Below are positions 34,923 through 43,437 of a DNA stretch of 64,000 nucleotides, in pieces. The notes below the pieces were generated by a model that ran no database searches, was not told the DNA's origin, and saw nothing but the letters and a program-made list of their open reading frames with translations. Within the stretch, counting starts at the first letter, position 1; each line of letters starts with the position of its first letter. Source of the stretch: Leptolyngbya sp. O-77 (lineage in GTDB: Bacteria; Cyanobacteriota; Cyanobacteriia; Elainellales; Elainellaceae); NCBI RefSeq assembly GCF_001548395.1, contig NZ_AP017367.1, positions 905,001 to 969,000 of the forward strand, read 5' to 3'. Position numbers and translations under genes: made by a program.

Positions 34923-36335
34923 ATGGCTGCTCAAAACCGCGATTCCAATCGGGGGTCGTCCCCACGCAAAGGACAGGGTTCATCCCGACCGGGCAAGCCG
35001 CGTGCAGGCGGGGGCGGGCGAAAGTTTTCGGGCGGAAAGTCGGCGGGCAGCAAGTCGGCAGGCGGAAAGTCGGTGGGCGATCGCTACTCCGGTGAGCGGG
35101 CCGCAGGCGATGCTTCGGGCGATCGCTACGGTGAGGGATCTACGAGTCGAAAGCCCTCTGGCGATCGCTACGGCAAACCTGCGGGCAGAAAGTTTTCGGG
35201 CGATCGCCCGGATCGTCCTGCCAGAGACTCCTACAGCGCTAAACCGTCGGACCAGAGCCGGTCAGAGCAATCCGCAGGCGATCGCCCCCCCCGTCGTCGC
35301 AGTGATGCAGACAAGCCCGCCAAAGCCAAATTTAGCCCAGACCGGCCCGTCCGTCTTTCCGGCGATCAGGTTCGACCTATTTCCCGCCGCCCGGCCGCTG
35401 CGCCAGGCAGAGACGGGAGCGATCGCCCCGGCCGCAAACCGCCCCGACCAGCTTGGGAGAGCGATCGCGGCGCATCCCAACCGAGGGACTTTAGGGACGT
35501 TTCGGAAGCCCGCTATGGGGCCACGGAGAGCCTCGGCAATGAACTGCATGAATCCGAAGAAGCCAGCCCCGATTTGATCTATGGTCGTCATACGCTGGTG
35601 GCGGCGCTGGAGGGCGATCGCCAGCTTAACCGCATTTGGGTCACGCCGCGCCTGCGCTACGATCCCCGCTTCCATACGCTACTGCAAAAGGCCAAGAGCA
35701 ACGGAGCCGTCATCGACGAAGTAGACAATCGACGGCTCGATCAGTTGACGCATGGCGCAACGCATCAGGGCATTGTGGCCCAGGTGGCTCCCTATGAATA
35801 TCTGGAACTAGGCGACCTGATTGCCCAGGCCAAAGCCGCTACCGAACAGCCCGTGCTGGTGGCAGTGGACAGCATCACCGATCCCCACAACCTGGGCGCA
35901 ATTATTCGCACTGCCGAAGCACTGGGCGCTCAAGGGATTGTGATTCCCCAGCGGCGATCGGTCGGGGTCACCTCAACGGTGATGAAAGTTGCGGCGGGTG
36001 CGCTGGAAAACCTGGCGATCGCCCGCGTGGTCAACCTGGGACGAGCGCTCGAAGCGTTGAAAGCCGAAGGGTTCTGGATTTACGGCACCGACGCAGAAGC
36101 GGGGCAGTCAATCAACACGGTCACGTTTCACAAGGCGACGGTGCTGGTGGTCGGCTCCGAAGGCGACGGGCTGAACCTGCTGACACAGCGCAGTTGCGAT
36201 GTGCTGGTGTCGATTCCGCTGCGGGGCAAAACGGCCAGCCTGAATGCCTCAGTGGCCGCGGGCATGGCGCTGTATGAGGTCTATCGCCAGCGCTGGACGA
36301 GTACGCTCTCGCTCAGTCCGGCGATCGCCAAGTGA
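34923..36335 (+). CDS. rlmB: RlmB/TrmH-family rRNA 2'-O-methyltransferase with HIP1-rich N-extension
   Basis: A SPOUT methyltransferase likely modifying 23S rRNA at the Gm2251-type position. Residues ~215-465 hold the enzyme: substrate-binding domain LIYGRHTLVAALEGDRQLNR and LDQLTHGATHQGIVAQVAPY, then SPOUT motif 1 VDSITDPHNLGAIIRTAEAL, motif 2 VLVVGSEGDGLNL and motif 3 VSIPLRGKTASLNASVAAGM. The first ~200 residues are a low-complexity Gly/Ser/Arg/Lys/Asp extension with repeats such as SGDRYG. Seven HIP1 octamers lie in about 390 bp of it, most encoding G-D-R. The ribosome binding site is AAGGAGA seven bases upstream. The core call is firm; the extension's role is unknown. Confidence 0.92.
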   Translation: MAAQNRDSNRGSSPRKGQGSSRPGKPRAGGGGRKFSGGKSAGSKSAGGKSVGDRYSGERAAGDASGDRYGEGSTSRKPSGDRYGKPAGRKFSGDRPDRPARDSYSAKPSDQSRSEQSAGDRPPRRRSDADKPAKAKFSPDRPVRLSGDQVRPISRRPAAAPGRDGSDRPGRKPPRPAWESDRGASQPRDFRDVSEARYGATESLGNELHESEEASPDLIYGRHTLVAALEGDRQLNRIWVTPRLRYDPRFHTLLQKAKSNGAVIDEVDNRRLDQLTHGATHQGIVAQVAPYEYLELGDLIAQAKAATEQPVLVAVDSITDPHNLGAIIRTAEALGAQGIVIPQRRSVGVTSTVMKVAAGALENLAIARVVNLGRALEALKAEGFWIYGTDAEAGQSINTVTFHKATVLVVGSEGDGLNLLTQRSCDVLVSIPLRGKTASLNASVAAGMALYEVYRQRWTSTLSLSPAIAK

Positions 36336-36688
36336 TTCACGACCTGGGTATACATCTGCCCCCCGAAACAAGAAAACATGCCCCAAAAAATGCAGAAAAA
36401 AACGCAGAGGCAAAATATAGAGTGAAATCCGGAGTGATCAGAATTTTTGCCTAAACGTCACACACAATACGATCTGGGGGGCAGATTTCAAGGGATGCTG
36501 TAGGCGGGACAAAACTTGAGCTAGAAGTCTTAGGGATGGAAGGGGATAGAAGCTTAGCCCCCTTGAACAGACTGGCTCACAGCATGCCTTATTTTGCTGA
36601 AGCTGGTTCATAAAGGATTGTAATAAATATTGAATTTTCCTGAAGAGAACCCTACAGTTTAAGCCAAAGACTTACATCCCAACGCCTT
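36336..36688. other. Spacer with no gene seen
   Basis: Intergenic sequence between rlmB and the DUF1816 gene. No hairpin with a T tract and no coding frame stood out. It is presumably the promoter region of the DUF1816 gene. Confidence 0.4.
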
Positions 36689-36955
36689 ATGAAAGAAACC
36701 TGGATCTCGATCTTGCAAACGGTGGGTGCGGCCTGGTGGGTGGAAATTGTAACCGACTCGCCCCGCTGCACCTATTACTTCGGCCCCTTCGCCAGTGCAA
36801 CGGAAGCAGAACAACACAAGGGCGGCTACGTCGAGGATCTAGTGCAAGAAGGCGCACAGGGAATCAAGCTCAGCATTAAACGCTGCAAGCCCCACAAACT
36901 GACGATCGACGATGAGCAGGAAATGCCCACCCGCAGCGCGGCTGCGTTTGGCTAG
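36689..36955 (+). CDS. DUF1816 domain protein
   Basis: An 88-residue soluble protein typical of cyanobacterial DUF1816: it begins MKETWISILQTVGAAWWVEI, then CTYYFGPFASATEAEQHKGG and YVEDLVQEGAQGIKLSIKRC. DUF1816 has been noted as related to the CpcD linker-like fold, but no function is established. It stands alone on the plus strand, followed 31 bp later by the HIP1 hairpin at 36987. Confidence 0.8.
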   Translation: MKETWISILQTVGAAWWVEIVTDSPRCTYYFGPFASATEAEQHKGGYVEDLVQEGAQGIKLSIKRCKPHKLTIDDEQEMPTRSAAAFG

Positions 36956-36986
36956 GTCGAGCGAAGCCGGGTTTTGTCAGAATTGA

Positions 36987-37027
36987 GCGATCGCCCTCCT
37001 TCTGGCAATTGTGAGGAGGGCGATCGC
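36987..37027. terminator. HIP1-stem hairpin, possible terminator of the DUF1816 gene
   Basis: GCGATCGCCCTCCT (36987-37000) and AGGAGGGCGATCGC (37014-37027) are perfect 14-bp inverted copies around a 13-base loop. It sits 31 bp after the DUF1816 stop. The following ATTTGATC has only a short T run, so termination is plausible but not certain. Confidence 0.65.
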
Positions 37028-37205
37028 ATTTGATCACCCAGTCCCAGCTTAGTACATAAGCTCTGCTTAAGAAAAATTGCACCCACTGAGCAATTCTGCT
37101 TATCAGAGGTAGGATCAGAGTGTAAGCCAAAGCCTATAGAAAACGCTTCAAACTCTCTATCCGCAAGGCTTCTACCAGAAAACCTGATCGCTGATCAGGA
37201 GGAGG

Positions 37206-37883
37206 GTGCCTGCCATGACGCTGCACACAGATTTCCATCCTACTTTTTTCAAAGACGCTCATCTCCGCCCAATTTTGCTGTCTTCCCTGATTGCACTGTG
37301 CGTTGGTTCCGCCGTATACGGCCTTCAGGAATATCGCTACTACGGACAGCGCCTTGCCTTTTCTGGTATAGAAGGCAAAGTTGCTGACCTGAATCATCAG
37401 CTTGAGGAGGCGGCTGAGGCGCTGGATAGCACGAAAACAGAACTGCAAAGTGCGAAGGACTACGGCAAACGGAAGAACGACGAACTCTACGATACAAAAC
37501 TGGCGCTAGAGGAGTCGAAAAAACAAGCGCAAACACTTAATGATCGGCTTTACGATGCGAACCAGCAGGTGAAAAGCCTGAGCAGCCAGCTTGAGGCAAC
37601 CCAGCGCAGTCTGGCGGAAAGCCAGCAGGCCCGCTGGTCTTTGGGCAACCAACTGGAACGGACGCGCACCACAACACAACTGATGGGTCAATGTCTGGCG
37701 GATGTTCAGCCGTTTATGGAACATGCTCCAGCGGTATACAGCTATTTGAATAACCCGTTACCATCGGCGCTATTTGGAGATGGGGGAAATACTCGTGGTC
37801 GAGAAGACCTGCATACGCTCATGAATTCCTGGCAGTTTGGCAACTGTAGCCGAGTCGTGCCGTCTATTGCCAGCTATCGGTAG
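37206..37883 (+). CDS. Membrane-anchored coiled-coil hypothetical protein
   Basis: The 225-residue protein has one N-terminal membrane helix (PILLSSLIALCVGSAVYGL, residues ~22-40) and then ~110 residues of predicted coiled coil (KVADLNHQLEEAAEALDSTK; repeats of LYDTKLALEESKKQ and LYDANQQVKSLSSQ). The C-terminal domain has two Cys (MGQCLADVQPFMEHAP and WQFGNCSRVVPSIA). I do not recognise the family. An in-frame ATG at 37215 (MTLHTDFHPTFFKD) follows a GGAGGGTGCC sequence and may be the true start. The function could be structural or scaffolding; this is speculation. Confidence 0.72.
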   Translation: MPAMTLHTDFHPTFFKDAHLRPILLSSLIALCVGSAVYGLQEYRYYGQRLAFSGIEGKVADLNHQLEEAAEALDSTKTELQSAKDYGKRKNDELYDTKLALEESKKQAQTLNDRLYDANQQVKSLSSQLEATQRSLAESQQARWSLGNQLERTRTTTQLMGQCLADVQPFMEHAPAVYSYLNNPLPSALFGDGGNTRGREDLHTLMNSWQFGNCSRVVPSIASYR

Positions 37884-37907
37884 AGTGGGCGATCGCCCCT
37901 GGTTTAG

Positions 37908-38309
37908 TCAATGGGTGGATGGGCGGCGGCGACGACGGGCGTGGGGGCGATCGCCCTGAGAACCTCGACGAAAATCCTGAGTCGGGTTCACCGCTGCAAA
38001 CTCAGCCACGTAGGGATTTTCCGGCACGGGTGTCGCGTAGGTCGAAAACACCTGCCGATGATCCCGCCAAAATAGCCCCGAATCTGGATAGCCCGCCCGC
38101 TGAAACTGCTGCACCAGCACCCGGCCGTAGTACTGGTGATACAGTTCTGCAAGGTGCGAGAAGGGAACCCACGGCCTACCGCTTCTGGCAGATTCCATTC
38201 GCAGCAGCGTACAAAGCTGACGGCTTAATTCTTCAGTCCCAGCATCCAAACAATCCGACCGAACCTGAGAGAGTGTGCCGCAAGTAGTCCTGCAAGGGTT
38301 AATGTTCAT
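37908..38309 (-). CDS. Hypothetical protein
   Basis: A 133-residue basic protein with a compact central segment WVPFSHLAELYHQYYGRVLV followed by GYPDSGLFWRDHRQVFSTY, and a very Arg-rich tail (HARRRRRPSTH). The central segment vaguely resembles an RNA-binding winged helix such as OST-HTH, but this is weak. It is convergent with the coiled-coil gene, 24 bp away. The N-terminus (MNINPCRTTCGTLSQVRSDC) may be mis-started. Confidence 0.5.
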   Translation of the reverse strand: MNINPCRTTCGTLSQVRSDCLDAGTEELSRQLCTLLRMESARSGRPWVPFSHLAELYHQYYGRVLVQQFQRAGYPDSGLFWRDHRQVFSTYATPVPENPYVAEFAAVNPTQDFRRGSQGDRPHARRRRRPSTH

Positions 38310-38481
38310 CGCGATTTTCAGAATTGGCTAAACGCTTGCCCCAAGTGCCTTCTGGGGATATCAGAGAGCTACAGGTCGCTCGTTTTGCGTTTCTGGCCCA
38401 TCTGGGTACGGATCTCTGCACCGAAAAACGACTGAACCGATCTCGTTGATAATGAGAAGAGACACGTTACAGTTCTTCATC

Positions 38482-39993
38482 ATGGCGCGAGACCTGCGGG
38501 GATTTTTGAACCAGCTAGAGCAGCGGGGGCAGTTGCGGCGCATTACGGCGCTGGTTGATCCCGAACTGGAAATTGCCGAAATTGCCAATCGGCTGTTGCA
38601 AAGCGGCGGTCCGGCGTTGCTGTTTGAAAACGTGAAGGGGGCTGAGTATCCCGTCGCGGTGAATGTGATGGGCACGGTGCAGCGCGTCTGCTGGGCGATG
38701 AACATGGAGCAGCCCGAAGAACTGGAAGCGCTGGGCAAGAAGCTGGCCCTGCTGTATCAACCCCGCCCGCCCAAGAAGATTTCTCAGGCGGTTGACTTGG
38801 GCAAGGCCCTGTTTGACGTGGTGAAGGCCAAACCCCAACGGGAGCTGCTGCCGCCGTGTCAGCAGGTGGTGCTGAAGGGCGACGAGGTAGACCTGACCAA
38901 GCTGCCGCTGCTGCGGGTGTATCCGGGCGACGCGGGCAAGGTGATCACGCTGGGGCTGATGATTACCAAAGACCCCGAAAACAAGATTGTGAATGTGGGT
39001 GTCTATCGCCTCCAGTTGCAATCCAAAACCACGATGACGGTGCAATGGCTCTCGGTGCGCGGCGCAACGCGGCATTTGCGGAAGGCGGCGGAGCGGGGCG
39101 AAAAACTGGAAGTGGCGATCGCCCTTGGGGTAGACCCGATGCTGGTGATGGCGGCCGCGACCCCGCTGCCCATTGATATGTCGGAGTGGCTGTTTGCCGG
39201 ACTCTACGGCGGCGGCGGTGTGCATCTGGCAAAGTGTAAGACGGTGGATCTGGAAGTGCCCGCCGATTCAGAATTTGTGCTGGAGGGTACGATTACCCCC
39301 GGCGAGGTGGCGATGGACGGCCCCGCAGGCGACCACATGGGCTACTACGGCCCTGCCAACCCCAACGGCCCGCTGATCCGCTTCCACTGCATAACCCATC
39401 GCAAAAATCCGATTTACCTCACTGCCTTCAGCGGTCGCCCGCCCAAGGAAGACGCGATGATGGCACTGGCGCTGAACCGGATTTACACGCCCATTCTGCG
39501 GCAGCAAGTCCCGGAAATTGTGGACTTTTTCTTGCCAATGGAGGGCTTGAGCTACAAAGTAGCCGTCCTGTCCATCGACAAGTCCTATCCAGGGCAGGCG
39601 CGGCGGGCGGCGCTGGCGTTTTGGAGTGCGCTGCCGCAGTTTAGCTATACGAAATTTGTGGTGGTGGTAGACAAAGATATCAACGTCCGCGATCCGCGCC
39701 AGGTGGTCTGGTCGATCACGTCAAAGGTAGACCCAGCGCGGGATGTGTTCATCTTGCCCGACAATCCCTTCGACTCGCTGGACTTTGCCACCGAGCGCCC
39801 CGGCCTCGGCAGCAAAATGGGCATCGACGCGACGACCAAGATCTATCCAGAGAGCGATCGCCCCTGGGGTAAGCAGCTCGAACCCGACCCCGACACGGCG
39901 GATTTGGTGTCGCGCCGCTGGGCTGAATATGGCCTCGCTGACCTGAATCTGGACGAGGTAGACCCCAATCTGTTTGGCTATGACATGAAGTGA
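38482..39993 (+). CDS. ubiD: UbiD-family decarboxylase
   Basis: UbiD enzymes use prenylated FMN to decarboxylate unsaturated or aromatic acids; in cyanobacteria the candidate role is the 4-hydroxybenzoate decarboxylation step of plastoquinone synthesis. The 503-residue protein from ATG 38482 (MARDLRGFLNQLEQRGQLRR) is typical. An ATG at 38446 would add 12 unusual residues. Signature regions are GPALLFENVKGAEYPVAVNV, NVGVYRLQLQSKTTMTVQW (Arg for the cofactor phosphate), PITPGEVAMDGPAGDHMGYYG-like segment at 39289-39346 and PRQVVWSITSKVDPARDVFI. No flavin prenyltransferase (ubiX) is in the window. Confidence 0.93.
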   Translation: MARDLRGFLNQLEQRGQLRRITALVDPELEIAEIANRLLQSGGPALLFENVKGAEYPVAVNVMGTVQRVCWAMNMEQPEELEALGKKLALLYQPRPPKKISQAVDLGKALFDVVKAKPQRELLPPCQQVVLKGDEVDLTKLPLLRVYPGDAGKVITLGLMITKDPENKIVNVGVYRLQLQSKTTMTVQWLSVRGATRHLRKAAERGEKLEVAIALGVDPMLVMAAATPLPIDMSEWLFAGLYGGGGVHLAKCKTVDLEVPADSEFVLEGTITPGEVAMDGPAGDHMGYYGPANPNGPLIRFHCITHRKNPIYLTAFSGRPPKEDAMMALALNRIYTPILRQQVPEIVDFFLPMEGLSYKVAVLSIDKSYPGQARRAALAFWSALPQFSYTKFVVVVDKDINVRDPRQVVWSITSKVDPARDVFILPDNPFDSLDFATERPGLGSKMGIDATTKIYPESDRPWGKQLEPDPDTADLVSRRWAEYGLADLNLDEVDPNLFGYDMK

Positions 39994-40007
39994 GTAGTCT
40001 AGCAGCG

Positions 40008-40442
40008 CTATTGGTCTGAAAAGTCGGCAATGGGTTTAAGGGTTACACCACTGGCGAGCGCCGCTTTGACCTGGCGATTGTCTACACTTGCTAGCGGACA
40101 GCCCAATTCTAGCGCGAGGGCAATATAGAGCGAATCGTACACAGCTAAACCATGACTAAGCGCAATTTTGAGAGCGTTTGGCAGGAGCAAATAAACTGCG
40201 ACCACTTGAAAAGGCAGATCGAGAAAATCTGCAATGATCGACTCTGCGTCTACTTGGGGAAATCCGTTGAAGCGAACCTGTTTCCACAACACATTCGTGC
40301 ATTCCAAAAGGCAAAACTCTGGAATGTAAAGTTCGTGGCCATCGACTAAACCCGATAAAAGATTGGCAGCTTCAGCTGTGTAACGATCAGGATTCAGGTC
40401 ATGGGCTAAAACACTGGCATCTACGACATACCTTGCCGCCAC
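40008..40442 (-). CDS. PIN-domain toxin (VapC-like)
   Basis: PIN proteins are metal-dependent RNases, usually the toxin of a type II pair. The acidic active-site residues are in YVVDASVLAHDL (Asp), PEFCLLECTNVLWK (Glu), AVYDSLYIALALELG (Asp) and ASVDNRQ (Asp). I chose GTG at 40440-40442 (VAARYVVDAS), giving ~144 residues and a 22-bp overlap with the antitoxin-like gene, normal for such pairs. A longer frame from 40502 would overlap deeply. It is convergent with ubiD, 14 bp apart. Target RNA unknown. Confidence 0.85.
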   Translation of the reverse strand: MAARYVVDASVLAHDLNPDRYTAEAANLLSGLVDGHELYIPEFCLLECTNVLWKQVRFNGFPQVDAESIIADFLDLPFQVVAVYLLLPNALKIALSHGLAVYDSLYIALALELGCPLASVDNRQVKAALASGVTLKPIADFSDQ

Positions 40443-40657
40443 TGGTTGCGCTCCTCTAAAATCATTTGGCTGGCTGTGGGAGCGCTGACCGGGGGTGTCC
40501 AACGACGGTTAGCAGTCGCCTTCGAAAGTGCCCGCACTTGGTCTGGCTCAGCGGGTGTTGCAGGACGCAAAACAAGCCTAAACTTCATGTCTACGGTTTT
40601 GATGATGAGCGACTCTAGCTCTGTTATCGTCATGTCACCAACTTTTTTGGGTGCCAT
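40421..40657 (-). CDS. Antitoxin-like small protein paired with the PIN toxin
   Basis: A 78-residue protein with an N-terminal segment MAPKKVGDMTITELESLIIK and a Trp-rich C-terminus (NRRWTPPVSAPTASQMILEE, ending RQGMS) that could wrap the toxin groove. Position directly upstream and overlapping the PIN gene is the main evidence. The DNA-binding fold cannot be named confidently. The pair is the only toxin-antitoxin-like system in the window. Confidence 0.7.
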   Translation of the reverse strand: MAPKKVGDMTITELESLIIKTVDMKFRLVLRPATPAEPDQVRALSKATANRRWTPPVSAPTASQMILEERNQWRQGMS

Positions 40658-40800
40658 AGAAGTCTCTCAACAGTTGATGTAGTCCTACTCTAATCCAGAC
40701 ACGCTAAGCTTGCAGACTTTGCCTTTGGCGATCGCCCGCTCGTCCATCGTCTGATCGCCTCAAGTCCAGCGATGCAGAATGGGACGCGGCGCTAAAGGCA

Positions 40801-41508
40801 ATGAGCGCCGAACCCGAATTGGCGATCGCCGACTCGCCTGAACCTTCGCCCGTGCAGGTCAACGTAGCGCCAGCCCCGCTCAAGCTGGTGGAAACAGCGT
40901 TTTTATCCAGCACGGCGGGGCTGCTGTGGCTGGTGAGCTACTATCTCAGCCTGGTGCCCTGGATGCGGATCGTCTTTCCGCTGCCGATCGCCCTGGTGTA
41001 TCTGCGCTGGGGAGCGCGAGCAGCCTGGATGTCGCTGCTGGTGACGGGGCTGCTGCTGTCGGTGCTGATGGGCCCGTTTCTCAGCGCTTTATTTATCATT
41101 CCCTACGGGCTGCTGGGTGTACAGCTCGGCTTTTTGTGGCGGCGGGGCGCGGGCTGGCCCGTGTCGATTGGCCTGGGCGCGATGTTGGCGACGTTTGGCC
41201 TGTTTGCGCGAGTCTTGCTCACGTCTGCCTTTGTGGGCGAAGACCTGTGGGTGTATCTAACACGCCGCATCGCCGATCTGCTGGAGTGGCTGGTGACTCG
41301 TCTGGTGGATTGGGGGCTGCTGGGCGTGGGCGCACTGGGACAGATCAATCTGCCTGCGGTGCAAGCGTTGACGGTAGGCGCGTTTTTGCTCAGCGACCTA
41401 GTGTATGTGTTTACGATTCACCTGGCGGCGTGGCTACTGCTGGGGCGGCTGGGCAACGCCATTCCCGAACCGCCGCGCTGGGTGCGGATCTTGCTGGAAG
41501 AAGAGTAA
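40801..41508 (+). CDS. DUF2232-type multi-pass membrane protein
   Basis: The 235-residue protein has a ~28-residue hydrophilic start then six or so hydrophobic helices: VETAFLSSTAGLLWLVSYYL, VPWMRIVFPLPIALVYLRWG, ALFIIPYGLLGVQLGFLWRR and others. The RIVFPLPIALVYLRWGARAA and FIIPYGLLGVQLG patterns fit DUF2232 (YybS-like), whose members resemble substrate-binding S components of transporters, but the function is unknown. It ends with EPPRWVRILLEEE. Confidence 0.78.
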   Translation: MSAEPELAIADSPEPSPVQVNVAPAPLKLVETAFLSSTAGLLWLVSYYLSLVPWMRIVFPLPIALVYLRWGARAAWMSLLVTGLLLSVLMGPFLSALFIIPYGLLGVQLGFLWRRGAGWPVSIGLGAMLATFGLFARVLLTSAFVGEDLWVYLTRRIADLLEWLVTRLVDWGLLGVGALGQINLPAVQALTVGAFLLSDLVYVFTIHLAAWLLLGRLGNAIPEPPRWVRILLEEE

Positions 41509-41520
41509 ACATTAAATTTA

Positions 41521-41587
41521 AGACGGCTGAGACGGCTGAGACGGCTGAGATGCTGAGATGCTGAGATGCTGAGATGCTGAGACGCTG
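41521..41587. repeat. Short tandem repeats (9-bp then 8-bp units)
   Basis: GAGACGGCT occurs about three times and then changes into GAGATGCT, repeated four times, before GAGACGCTG. It lies 12 bp after the DUF2232 stop. The drift from a 9-bp to an 8-bp unit suggests slippage. No function proposed. Confidence 0.9.
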
Positions 41588-42212
41588 CGATAGAGAGTTT
41601 AGATTGATATCGCAAAACGATATTGACAAATCTCTCCGGAATAGCCTATCGTGAAAATGTAATACTTTGTAGTACGAAGCTGACTCTGGTTCACCTGGGC
41701 GATCGCCCTCGCAACCTGGGTCAGCAAGCTGAAGAATGATTGAACAACCTGCGATGCGATCGCTTCAAGCACCTGAATTCGTCATTTTCTTTCGATTCGT
41801 GGCTTTTCTGGCTATATCAATTTTCTGAATTCGCTGATTGAAATCATCCTGAAATCATTTTGTGAGACGCGCTCATAAAATGCATCTCACAAGCTAATCG
41901 ATCTAATCGATTGCGTCATCTCGAAGAAATGATATTAGCCGTTAAGCAGACCCTGTTAAACGCTACCAAACAGACAGCTAATTAGAAACAGATCGAAAGA
42001 TAGGACTTTCTATTAAGTCGAAGATTTTTGCCGTCTATAAATTGCTCTCATGCTGTGGCAAAAGTTGACCCCATCGCCTTGAAATTTGAAACCTCCAGAT
42101 TTGAATGTGCGAGTTTCTAAGCTGTGCGATAAATTTCGTGAACCTTTAACAGGTTAGCTTTCAGGTTTAACCCTTGATTTCTAACCCCAGCCCCCTGTTG
42201 TAGGCATATATC
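41588..42212. other. Long upstream region of the first PAS/LuxR gene
   Basis: About 620 bp without a gene, rather AT-rich in its second half. A HIP1-type GGGCGATCGCCCTCGC lies near 41699-41714. It is probably a promoter and long 5' leader for the regulator at 42213. No clear riboswitch was recognised. Confidence 0.5.
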
Positions 42213-42737
42213 ATGATCCCCAATTCACTCTTTGAAAGTTTGTTAGACGGTATTCTCATCGCGACGGAAAACGAGTTAGTAATTGCCAACGATGCGTCCC
42301 GACAAATCTGCCAGAGATTGATGCATCAGGTACAGGCTGAGCAGCGATCGCCCCTCCAGGTGCCAGCCGACGTTTGGCAAGTGTGCCAGCTCGTGACCAC
42401 AGGACGCATCGCCAAGCTGACCGTGCAAGACGGCGAATATTTTGTGGAGCCGCGCCAGCAAATTCGGATGCGATCGCACTGGATGACGCTAGCTGAGGGC
42501 GATCGCCCTTATCTGATGGTGATTTTGGAAGATCAAGACAACCTGCGCCGCCGCGCCGCCCGTGCCGAAGCTCGCCGCTTTTGCCTGACCCGGCGCGAAA
42601 CGGAAATTTGGGAACTGCACCGCACGGGCCACACCCGCCAGGAAATTGCCCAAATTTGCTATATCACGCTGGAAACCGTGAAAAAGCACCTGAAAAGCGT
42701 CCGCGCCAAAATCGACCCTTGGGAAGCAGCGGGTTGA
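42213..42737 (+). CDS. LuxR-type regulator with N-terminal PAS-like domain (copy 1)
   Basis: The 174-residue protein has an N-terminal sensory domain (FESLLDGILIATENELVIAN, then ASRQICQRL), which resembles a PAS fold, and a C-terminal GerE/LuxR helix-turn-helix (FCLTRRETEIWELHRTGHTR, then ITLETVKKHLKSVRAKID). It is homologous to the gene at 43438, sharing the same domain order, QVPADVWQVCQLV versus QLPSQIWRVCQML, and VILEDQDNLRRRAARAE versus VTLEDRMQSARKRAIAE. It acts as a DNA-binding regulator in the cytoplasm. The signal is unknown. Confidence 0.85.
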   Translation: MIPNSLFESLLDGILIATENELVIANDASRQICQRLMHQVQAEQRSPLQVPADVWQVCQLVTTGRIAKLTVQDGEYFVEPRQQIRMRSHWMTLAEGDRPYLMVILEDQDNLRRRAARAEARRFCLTRRETEIWELHRTGHTRQEIAQICYITLETVKKHLKSVRAKIDPWEAAG

Positions 42738-43437
42738 GGGGAGTTTCGTGGCAATCCGCGATTTTCCAAAATGATGCAGAACCCATCACCCACCATCTAA
42801 TGTCGATTCTCGATTTTGGATTTGCGATTTTGGATTGCCCGTCAAGTGTCTGCGGGGCCTCCAGCAATTCCAGTCGTGGCTCTGCTTAGGAGAATAGATA
42901 TAAAATTCACTGCGTAAAACCCGGACGTAGCGCTGATAACTGCATTAGCTCTACCAAATTTACCTCGGTATTTAGAATGATCTGGCTGAGTTCCTGATTG
43001 CATTGATTGTTCTGTTGCCTTTGCGATCGCCCTTAGGGTTTCCCAAGGGCAACCGTGGCGCGTTACCCGGCGGCATCGTTTGTGGCAGTGTTTTTCATCT
43101 ACCTGATCTGCGCTGCGCCGCTGAATAATTCCCGCCCAATCCGACGACCAATCTCCGGTGTGGCAACTCAGTTAAACGCTTAATCTGTGATTTTCTATTG
43201 CCAAAACACCCCATCCGGAACAGCAGTTTGCATAGTGGCACAGTGCCATCTGTAGAAAGTGGGAGCAACAAAAAATCCCGCCTCTAGCAAGAAAACGCTG
43301 CGACCTCAACGAATGATGCTGACGCTTGTGTTTTGCCCCCGCGTCGCCAGAGCAATCAGTCAGGAACCTGAGCAATCAGGGAACCTGAGCTTCTGTCATT
43401 CGCCGAGGCAATGCAGTGTATTTTTGGAAAGCCCCCC
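42738..43437. other. ~700-bp spacer between the two PAS/LuxR paralogues
   Basis: No supported gene. It contains a direct repeat GAACCTGAGCAATCAG-like near 43345-43385 and a HIP1 at 43023. Together with the 620-bp leader of copy 1, it shows that both regulators have unusually long upstream regions. Confidence 0.5.
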
